The notes under the pieces were generated by a model that was not told the DNA's origin, ran no database searches, and saw nothing but the letters and a program-made list of their open reading frames with translations. Below, piece by piece: positions 7,673 to 12,292 of a stretch of DNA of 12,292 nt. The stretch is from positions 1 to 12,292 of the forward strand of contig CADAHD010000047.1 of the NCBI GenBank assembly GCA_902787595.1, written 5' to 3'. Numbering within the stretch: the stretch's first letter is position 1; the number at the start of each line of letters is the position of its first letter. A program made the position numbers and the translations under genes. Source of the stretch: an uncultured Lachnospiraceae bacterium (GTDB taxonomy: Bacteria > Bacillota_A > Clostridia > Lachnospirales > Lachnospiraceae).

Positions 7673-8147
7673 ATAACAACAAGAAAACAACTTGTTGATA
7701 ACATAGAGAAGGGACGAAAGGAGCCCACTCAGGAAGAACAGAAAGTCAAGGGCTTAGGTCCCGCCACACAGAAAGAGAGGTATAGTCCACCCGAAACGTA
7801 AGTAATGTACCTTAGGAGCTGCGCAGACGCAGGATGAGTTCACGGTAACAATTGATCATATCATCCGCATGAAGCAGGCAGGGTACAGGAACCGGATCAA
7901 GCAGCTTATTTAAGTTTCATCGAAGAGAAAGCAGCGAAGCAAATATTCCAACCGCTGCAGCATAAGTGCAAAGATGGAGGATGATAGGTAGCGACGATCA
8001 GGGAGCAGGTCAACAGAATATGGAAAGTCCGCCGTAAAACCGGGGAACGGACAGATGGACAAAAATTTATCAAGGAGGTACGGTCCATTGGATTGTGAGT
8101 CAGTATAAAGGCCCTTGCAGAAGAAGCAATATCTGCAAGGGCCTTTA
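7673..8147 (+). ncRNA. Candidate large structured non-coding RNA, class unknown
   Basis: About 475 bases with a strong promoter, no credible coding frame, and many local helices. Helices seen: CAACAAG/CTTGTTG (7677-7697) at the 5' end; GGGAC/GTCCC (7711-7715 with 7758-7762) enclosing GAGCCC/GGGCTT (7721-7726 with 7750-7755); AGGTA/TACCT (7778-7782 with 7808-7812); CTGCG/CGCAG (7819-7832); GATGA/TCATC (7833-7837 with 7861-7865); GCAGCG/CGCTGC (7931-7958); GTCCG/CGGAC (8027-8031 with 8048-8052) with an inner CCG/CGG; ATGGAC/GTCCAT (8055-8060 with 8083-8088); and a 16-bp closing hairpin (8106-8147). Loops are purine rich (GAAGAACAGAAAG, CGAAGAGAAAG), as in large folded RNAs. It does not show tmRNA, RNase P, SRP RNA, T-box or group II intron signatures that I can recognise. 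The next gene has its own promoter, so this is not simply its leader. Confidence 0.6.
8106..8147. terminator. Perfect 16-bp hairpin, probable terminator of the RNA gene
   Basis: TAAAGGCCCTTGCAGA (8106-8121) and its exact reverse complement (8132-8147) flank a 10-base loop. Only a short TTTAT tail follows in either direction, so it is not a textbook intrinsic terminator. It could stop transcription or be a stable 3' end. Confidence 0.6.
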
Positions 8148-8211
8148 TCATTGTTGACCACAGTATTTTGTGGAAAGAGAATCCGTTCGGTCAACTTGTT
8201 GTAATACAAAC

Positions 8212-8240
8212 TTGCAAAGATCGGCATATCGTGTTATTAT
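8212..8240 (+). promoter_or_regulatory. Promoter of the GH3-like gene
   Basis: TTGCAA (8212-8217), a 17-base spacer, and TATTAT (8235-8240), placing the start of transcription near 8247. A palindrome TTGTA-A-TACAA (8199-8209) abuts the -35 and could be an operator. The position of this promoter excludes the upstream ATG at 8168. Confidence 0.65.
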
Positions 8241-8269
8241 ACACCTGTTTACATAATGTGGAGGTTATT

Positions 8270-9619
8270 ATGGACAGGAATGATATGGATAGAAGAGCAT
8301 ACAGACGCAAACGCAGGATCAGGAACCAGATCTTATGCTGGCTTGGTCTGATTGCAGCTATCGCGGTCCTGGGCATTACAGCATATTTTTGCGCAGACGC
8401 AGTTGGCAAAAGGATGAGCCAGAAGGCGCAGGAGCAGCCTCAGAGCGCTGCTTCGGAGAATACCGTATCGGAGGATCAGGCCGGCAGTGAAGAAGGCGGC
8501 GTTATATATACGCCCGAACCGCTGGAAGAAATAGAAGATGCAGTACAGGAAGAAGTGGTTGAGGAACCCGAGGAAGATCCGGCGGTCCTGGCCATGCTGG
8601 ACGGCATGAGCATAGAGCAGAAGATAGACGGGCTTTTACTGGTAAGCCCTGAAGCAATAACCGGTGTTGCCACGGCTACCATGGCCGGAGACGGCACAAG
8701 AGAGGCATTGACGCAGTACGCTGTAGCCGGCATCGTTTATACGCCCAAGAATGTGGTTAGCGGCGACCAGTTCAGAGAACTGGTTTCGACGACCAAAAGC
8801 ATGTATCACGAGACCTATAACCGTGATATGCTGGCCTGCCTTGATGAAGAGGGTGGATTCGGAGCTATCGCAGGCAAGGCGGAGGAAGCGGATCCCCAGC
8901 CCAGCGCAAAGGAACTGGCAGAGACCGGAAACAGGGATAATGTAACCGAAAGCTACGAAACGATCGCAGCTTATCTTAAAGAATACGGAATAGATGTTGA
9001 TATAGCGCCCCAGGCGGCAGTGCTCACGGTTGAAAATCCCTATCTTGGCGACAGGATCTTTTCCGATGATGCGGATATTGCGGCATCTATGACGGCAGCT
9101 GCAGTTGAAGGGCTTAACAACGGCGGCGTGTTCAGCTGCCTTGCAGCTTTTCCCGGAGAAGGCGGAGCGGTGACCAACCCCGATAACGGCGCCATCAGCA
9201 CCGAAAAGAGCGCAGAAGAGCTTGAGAAGTGTGAATACAAGCCTTTTATCTCGGGCATTGAAGCCGGAGCAGATATGATCATGGTCAGCAATATCGTAGC
9301 AGCAAATGCAGGATCGGGTGATGAATCCTGCTGTCTGTCCGAAGAAATAGTTACAAATATGTTAAGAAATGACCTGGGTTTTGAAGGCGTTATCGTTAGC
9401 GCTCCTCTTGATCAGGCTGCATGCACTTCATCGACTACGCCCGGCGCAGCGGCGCTTAAGGCATTTATCGCCGGAGCTGATCTGATCTATGTCAGAAGCA
9501 CCATAGCATTTAACGAGGCGCGTGAGGCTCTTTTGGGCGCGGTTAATGACGGGACCATCTCCGAAGAGCTTATAGATGCTGCTCTTAAGCGCATTTATAC
9601 CATGGAAATAAATAAATAA
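8270..9619 (+). CDS. Membrane-anchored GH3 (NagZ-like) domain protein, probably non-catalytic
   Basis: Protein of 449 residues. A basic N-terminus (RRAYRRKRRIR) and one membrane helix (about 21-42) anchor it with the C-terminus outside. An acidic Ser/Glu/Pro linker spans about 50-105. The GH3-type barrel follows (about 106-449), recognised by DEEGG (192-196), IDVDIAPQAAVL (241-252), ENPYLGDRIFSDD (255-267), FPGEGG (294-299) and GFEGVIV (370-376). In active NagZ enzymes the KHFPGHG loop and following Asp/His supply the acid/base, and SDDL-type motifs supply the nucleophile Asp. Here these read AAFPGEG...NPDNG and SAPLDQ, so both catalytic sites seem lost. It may bind peptidoglycan or glycan without cleaving it. 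The start at 8270 is chosen because GGAGG (8260-8264) precedes it and the promoter ends at 8240. The gene is monocistronic. Confidence 0.88.
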   Translation: MDRNDMDRRAYRRKRRIRNQILCWLGLIAAIAVLGITAYFCADAVGKRMSQKAQEQPQSAASENTVSEDQAGSEEGGVIYTPEPLEEIEDAVQEEVVEEPEEDPAVLAMLDGMSIEQKIDGLLLVSPEAITGVATATMAGDGTREALTQYAVAGIVYTPKNVVSGDQFRELVSTTKSMYHETYNRDMLACLDEEGGFGAIAGKAEEADPQPSAKELAETGNRDNVTESYETIAAYLKEYGIDVDIAPQAAVLTVENPYLGDRIFSDDADIAASMTAAAVEGLNNGGVFSCLAAFPGEGGAVTNPDNGAISTEKSAEELEKCEYKPFISGIEAGADMIMVSNIVAANAGSGDESCCLSEEIVTNMLRNDLGFEGVIVSAPLDQAACTSSTTPGAAALKAFIAGADLIYVRSTIAFNEAREALLGAVNDGTISEELIDAALKRIYTMEINK

Positions 9620-9638
9620 AAATTTATTAAAAAAGTTC

Positions 9639-9667
9639 TTGACAAATGAATATGAATGAAGTAAAAT
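9639..9667 (+). promoter_or_regulatory. Promoter of the tRNA-Gly gene
   Basis: TTGACA (9639-9644), a 17-base spacer, and TAAAAT (9662-9667), about 30 bases upstream of the tRNA; a near-consensus sigma-A promoter. Confidence 0.85.
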
Positions 9668-9697
9668 ACTCATTGTCCGTGAGGGCGAAAACAAAAT

Positions 9698-9770
9698 GCG
9701 ATAGTGGTGCAGTTGGTAGCACACGACCTTGCCAAGGTTGAGCTCGCGGGTTCGAGTCCCGTCTATCGCT
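9698..9770 (+). tRNA. tRNA-Gly (anticodon GCC)
   Basis: The acceptor stem GCGATAG (9698-9704) pairs with CTATCGC (9763-9769); the discriminator is T9770. The anticodon stem CGACC/GGTTG encloses the loop TTGCCAA with anticodon GCC at 9731-9733. The T arm GCGGG-TTCGAGT-CCCGT is normal. No CCA is encoded. It reads GGC and GGT glycine codons. Confidence 0.96.
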
Positions 9771-9778
9771 CTTAAGAG

Positions 9779-9804
9779 AATGCTGAGGACATCAGCATTT
9801 TTTT
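9779..9804 (+). terminator. Intrinsic terminator after tRNA-Gly
   Basis: 8-bp stem AATGCTGA (9779-9786) / TCAGCATT (9792-9799) with loop GGACA, followed by a T run to 9804. Confidence 0.9.
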
Positions 9805-9890
9805 ATTCAAAGACATTAAGAAGATCAGAGAAGATCATCATTCTTTTGGGGTGTATAGGGGTTAAATATTCGAAAAGGATGTAAAGAAGG

Positions 9891-10133
9891 ATGATCAAAC
9901 AGACTATCAATGTCGAAAAGGAATTCGGGACTGATATCATTCCCTATCTTGTGCAGTCGGCTTGCCATTATGATTGCTCACTGCATATCGAATCAGAGGA
10001 AAAGAACATCAACATGAAGAGCATTATGGGTATGACTATCCTGCGTTTCGTAAGAGGCAGCAGTTTTGACCTGATTGCCGAAGGCGATGACGAGCAGCTG
10101 GCAGTTAAGGAAATAGCAGCGTGTTTTCAGTGA
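9891..10133 (+). CDS. HPr-family protein with Asp in place of the active-site His (Crh-like)
   Basis: Small cytoplasmic protein of 80 residues with the HPr fold. The conserved C-terminal half is clear: NMKSIMGMTIL (41-51) holds the regulatory serine (S44, equal to Ser46 of HPr), and FDLIAEGDDEQLAVKEIAACF matches the last strand and helix. The N-terminal active site GIHARPA of HPr reads GTDIIPY (13-19): aligned on G13, position 15 is Asp instead of His and Arg17 is lost, with a two-residue deletion just after. It should therefore not carry phosphate in the sugar phosphotransferase system, but could still be phosphorylated on serine by HPr kinase and act in carbon catabolite control like Bacillus Crh (which has Gln15). 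AAAAGG (9873-9878) is the better-spaced ribosome binding site; the AGAAGG touching the ATG is too close. Confidence 0.88.
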   Translation: MIKQTINVEKEFGTDIIPYLVQSACHYDCSLHIESEEKNINMKSIMGMTILRFVRGSSFDLIAEGDDEQLAVKEIAACFQ

Positions 10134-10150
10134 AAAATAAAGCGTTATGA

Positions 10151-10177
10151 AAAAAGCCACAAAATGTGGCTTTTTTT
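10151..10177 (+). terminator. Intrinsic terminator after the HPr-like gene
   Basis: GCCACA (10156-10161) / TGTGGC (10165-10170) with a 3-base loop, extended by A5/T7 on either side. Strong, and usable in both directions. Confidence 0.92.
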
Positions 10178-10202
10178 GTTTTTATTTTGCTACATCTGGC
10201 AC

Positions 10203-10231
10203 TTGACATTAATAGTATTAAAAAGTAATAT
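10203..10231 (+). promoter_or_regulatory. Promoter of the SH3b/3D-domain gene
   Basis: TTGACA (10203-10208), a 17-base spacer, and TAATAT (10226-10231); a perfect TATAAT overlaps at 10229-10234 but with a 20-base spacer. The WalR-like repeats begin immediately downstream. Confidence 0.7.
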
Positions 10232-10234
10232 AAT

Positions 10235-10262
10235 TGTTACAAAAAAGTTACAAAAATGTTAC
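10235..10262 (+). promoter_or_regulatory. Three 11-bp-spaced TGTTAC elements, candidate WalR binding array
   Basis: TGTTAC (10235-10240), AGTTAC (10246-10251) and TGTTAC (10257-10262) are each separated by exactly five mostly-A bases. The published WalR (YycF) consensus is TGTWAH-N5-TGTWAH; the outer two elements match fully and the middle one differs only in its first base. The downstream gene is of the YocH-like 3D type, a known kind of WalR target. Confidence 0.6.
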
Positions 10263-10300
10263 GAATTAATACGGCAGTCAATAGCTGTCCGGGGAGCGAG

Positions 10301-11578
10301 ATGAAAAAAAGAGTTTTGATACTGGCGTCCCTGCTGCTGATGACCGGAATGGGAACAGCAGCGCTTAAGTGCCAGGCAGTAGGAGATGAAGAACTTTATA
10401 CAATATGCGGAAGATCTAATCTGCGCAAGACTCCTTCAGTGGAAGGCTCGTGGATCATGACTATTCCCGAGGGCGCGCAGGTTCGCGTTCTGGGCGGGGA
10501 GAAGGACGGCTATACCCTTATCGAATATGACGGGACCAAGGGTTATGTTTCCGCCGAGCAGATATTTGTGCCCGGAAGTGAGACAGCAGAAATCGTAGAA
10601 GACAGCAACGTCATTACTGCTCAGGCTGTCAGGGATTCTGCAATGGATGCAGCTAAGAAAAGAGAAGAGCAGGCACAGGCAATAGCGCTTGAAATGTCAG
10701 CAGCCAGCAAGCAGGCGGTCATGATACGAGTGGCTGCAGGTGTGAACTTCCGTCAGGAGGCCAGCGCCACCAGCTCAAGGCTCGATCTTCTTCAGACCGG
10801 AGATGTGGTTCAGTACATCGACGGTGGTGAAAACGGTTTCCTGCATGTAAAATATAACGGAACGGAAGGCTATGTTCTGGCATCCTGCCTTGAATACATG
10901 GATGTTAATCCTGCGGGCCGCAGTGTTGCAAATAATAATTCAGTCATTCCCATGCAGCAGGTTGCGCTCATAGGTGGCGAAGGCATACAGGGAAGCCAGA
11001 CAGTTACGGCAACCGCAAGCTCTGCCATGGTTACAGAAAAGAAGAGCGCAAAAAAGGACAGCAAGCAGATAAGCTATCAGATCGGCGTTAAGACCTCTAT
11101 GCGCGGAATGCCCGGCGAATCGGATGACCTTCTTGCATCTCTTCCTGCAGGCACCAGCGTTATGCTGCTTGGCGAAAAAGACGGATATGCTATGGTACAG
11201 TATGACGGAATGGTCGGATATGTATTGGGCGACGATCTTATGAATTCGGTTGAGTATGCCCGTCTTAACGGCGAGGCTACGCTCTTTACCATAACGGGCT
11301 ACTGCTCATGCCGCATCTGCTGCGGTCAGTTCAGCCCTGAAGTTACAGGCAATATTCCTCACACCGCTACGGGCACCGTTCCCGAAGAGGGACGTACGAT
11401 AGCAGTTGATCCCAAGGTGATACCTTACGGCACTCATGTTACCATTGAGGGCATGGGTACTTACATAGCGGAAGACTGCGGCGGCGGCATAACCAACAAT
11501 CATATCGATATGTATTTTAACAGCCATGAGGACGCCTTGAAATTCGGAAAAAGACAGCTTTATGTTACCATACAGTAA
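10301..11578 (+). CDS. Secreted cell-wall protein: three SH3b domains and a C-terminal 3D domain
   Basis: Exported protein of 425 residues, probably a peptidoglycan-remodelling enzyme (lytic transglycosylase-like 3D/double-psi barrel, as in YocH or YabE). The signal peptide is about residues 1-26 (MKKR, then a hydrophobic core, then CQA before the likely cleavage site). SH3b repeats lie at about 33-90, 140-200 and 258-315, each ending in a G-Y-V motif (KGYVSAEQI, EGYVLASCL, VGYVLGDDL). A Lys/Ser-rich linker (about 245-257) precedes the third. The 3D domain (about 327-425) has GYCSCRICCG, HTATGT, IAVDPKVIPYGT (D370), AEDCGG (D392) and IDMYF (D403), the three aspartates of the family. The start at 10301 is chosen because GGGGAG precedes it and a signal peptide begins there; the ATG at 10256 would fall inside the WalR-like repeats. 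WalRK control is inferred. Confidence 0.93.
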   Translation: MKKRVLILASLLLMTGMGTAALKCQAVGDEELYTICGRSNLRKTPSVEGSWIMTIPEGAQVRVLGGEKDGYTLIEYDGTKGYVSAEQIFVPGSETAEIVEDSNVITAQAVRDSAMDAAKKREEQAQAIALEMSAASKQAVMIRVAAGVNFRQEASATSSRLDLLQTGDVVQYIDGGENGFLHVKYNGTEGYVLASCLEYMDVNPAGRSVANNNSVIPMQQVALIGGEGIQGSQTVTATASSAMVTEKKSAKKDSKQISYQIGVKTSMRGMPGESDDLLASLPAGTSVMLLGEKDGYAMVQYDGMVGYVLGDDLMNSVEYARLNGEATLFTITGYCSCRICCGQFSPEVTGNIPHTATGTVPEEGRTIAVDPKVIPYGTHVTIEGMGTYIAEDCGGGITNNHIDMYFNSHEDALKFGKRQLYVTIQ

Positions 11579-11636
11579 AGCAATGATGAGCTGACGATCG
11601 TTCCGACTTGTTAGTTAAGTAATTCATTCATTTTTC

Positions 11637-11665
11637 TTGAATATTTTTTAGCTATATAATATAAT
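11637..11665 (+). promoter_or_regulatory. Promoter of the zinc-ribbon gene
   Basis: TTGAAT (11637-11642), a 17-base spacer, and a perfect TATAAT (11660-11665); another TATAAT overlaps at 11655-11660. The resulting leader is about 75 bases. The stretch 11579-11636 holds no convincing terminator for the upstream gene beyond a weak ATTCA/TGAAT hairpin with a T run (about 11626-11649). Confidence 0.75.
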
Positions 11666-11747
11666 AGATGCGCAGGAGACTGCTATATCATAACCAGGGG
11701 GTAGGGCAGGCGTATTTTAGCATATGTCTGCCGGAAATGAGGTTAAC

Positions 11748-12292
11748 ATGAAGGTATGTGCACAATGCGGAAATAAGCTTGGTATGATGGATCGCGCATG
11801 CAAGAAGTGCGGATGCGCGGAATTCACCGAGACAAAGACGAATATCTTTGGAGGCGGCACGATCACATCCAAAGGCAGGAACTGTATATATTGCGGAGCA
11901 TCCCTTGAGCCTAAGGCAAGATTCTGCTGGTCTTGCGGCAAACCTTGTGATGGTACCATATCACTTTCATTCCTTGATGAGAAAAAAGAAGAGCCTGCTC
12001 CTGAGGCTCCCGAGCTTGATTTTTTAAAGAGCGCTGATGATTTTTCGGCCGGCCTGGGTGCGCCCGCAAAGCCGGAACCGGGACCTAAGGCGCCTACTTT
12101 TGTTTCTGAACAAAAGATAAATAACGGATCCAAACCCCAGCAGGTGCAGTCTGCACCTAATAATCCCATGCTGGCAGCGCCAAGCTCAATGCAGGGGCAG
12201 GCAGTTCAGGCTGCGCCCCAGCCTGCAGCCGGTGCTGCTTTCGGTGAACCCCATCCAGGACGACCGCACCACGGAGCGCATCCGGGAGCGGA
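11748..12292 (+). CDS. Zinc-ribbon protein with a Pro/Ala/Gln-rich linker, C-terminus outside the window
   Basis: Open to the window end, so at least 181 residues. Two C4 zinc ribbons open the protein: C4/C7 with C18/C21 (CAQCGNKLGMMDRACKKCG) and C46/C49 with C60/C63 (CIYCGASLEPKARFCWSCG). An acidic stretch (about 75-100) and a long low-complexity region rich in Pro, Ala, Gln and Gly follow, and the visible end turns His/Pro/Gly rich (PHPGRPHHGAHPG). Such zinc-ribbon plus disordered-linker proteins in Firmicutes commonly end in a membrane or secretion-related domain, but that part is not visible, so no function is assigned. GAGG (11739-11742) five bases before the ATG supports this start; an in-frame ATG at 11724 is less well placed. 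Confidence 0.85.
   Translation, partial: MKVCAQCGNKLGMMDRACKKCGCAEFTETKTNIFGGGTITSKGRNCIYCGASLEPKARFCWSCGKPCDGTISLSFLDEKKEEPAPEAPELDFLKSADDFSAGLGAPAKPEPGPKAPTFVSEQKINNGSKPQQVQSAPNNPMLAAPSSMQGQAVQAAPQPAAGAAFGEPHPGRPHHGAHPGA

Noticed and set aside
7869..7913. 14-codon open frame MKQAGYRNRIKQLI inside the RNA region
   Set aside because: There is no ribosome binding site upstream and its length is within chance.
8021..8057. RNase P-like fragments (GGAAAGTCC, ACAGA) suggesting rnpB
   Set aside because: In RNase P RNA these conserved blocks are separated by about 200 or more bases; here they sit within 36 bases and the other conserved blocks are absent.
8072..8106. AAGGAGG followed by TTG and a six-codon frame as a leader peptide
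   Set aside because: The peptide would be only six residues with a TTG start, and the AAGGAGG lies in the loop of a helix; it is more likely part of the RNA fold.
7906..8227. Two minus-strand open frames over the candidate RNA
   Set aside because: They overlap each other in different frames, lack ribosome binding sites, and cross the 16-bp hairpin; no family resemblance was seen.
8168..8269. Longer start (ATG 8168) for the GH3-like protein
   Set aside because: The predicted promoter -10 is at 8235-8240, downstream of that ATG, and a good GGAGG site precedes the ATG at 8270.
10256..10300. Longer start (ATG 10256) for the 3D-domain protein
   Set aside because: It lies within the WalR-like repeat without a ribosome binding site and would bury the signal peptide.
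11717..12169. 150-codon minus-strand open frame
   Set aside because: It is antisense to the zinc-ribbon gene, whose Cys pattern, ribosome binding site and promoter are clear on the plus strand.

Overview
The window looks like chromosomal DNA from an anaerobic Clostridia, most likely a rumen or gut Lachnospiraceae (Butyrivibrio-like). This is inferred from moderate GC, heavy use of ATA, AGA and AGG codons, strong GGAGG-type ribosome binding sites, AT-rich sigma-A promoters, Crh/HPr-type and 3D-domain genes, and a tRNA gene with no encoded CCA. Nothing in it suggests a phage, plasmid, insertion sequence or CRISPR array.

Layout. Positions 1-1745 hold the 3' part of a large FtsX-type ABC transporter permease, broken by two frameshifts. 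It is followed without a gap by an OmpR-type response regulator (1751-2458) and its histidine kinase (2455-3762, 4-base overlap), the usual arrangement of a sensor system that controls its own ABC transporter. A bidirectional terminator separates these from a convergent gene for a small acidic membrane-anchored protein (3813-4244, minus strand). That gene shares a short divergent promoter region with a TetR-family regulator (4382-4978). Next is a two-gene operon for the aspartate-family pathway: homoserine dehydrogenase (5097-6296) and aspartokinase (6310-7518). The aspartokinase carries a well-placed internal ribosome binding site that could also yield a separate regulatory (beta) subunit.

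Positions 7519-8269 contain no protein gene. They hold the aspartokinase terminator, a strong promoter (TTGACA / TGn-TAAGAT) and about 475 bases of hairpin-rich sequence that ends in a perfect 16-bp hairpin. This is best explained as an independently transcribed structured non-coding RNA that I cannot assign to a known class; it is the most novel item in the window.

After it come a membrane-anchored GH3/NagZ-like protein that has lost its catalytic motifs (8270-9619), a tRNA-Gly(GCC) with its own promoter and terminator (9698-9770), and an HPr-like protein in which the phospho-accepting histidine is replaced by aspartate while the regulatory serine is kept (9891-10133). A secreted SH3b/3D-domain cell-wall protein (10301-11578) follows; its upstream region carries three GTTAC elements at an exact 11-bp period that match the WalR box. 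Last is a zinc-ribbon protein that runs off the window end (11748-12292).

Themes. The left third is signal sensing with a decayed transporter. The middle is amino-acid biosynthesis. The right third is cell-envelope and carbon-regulation genes, two of which appear to be non-catalytic members of enzyme or phosphocarrier families.
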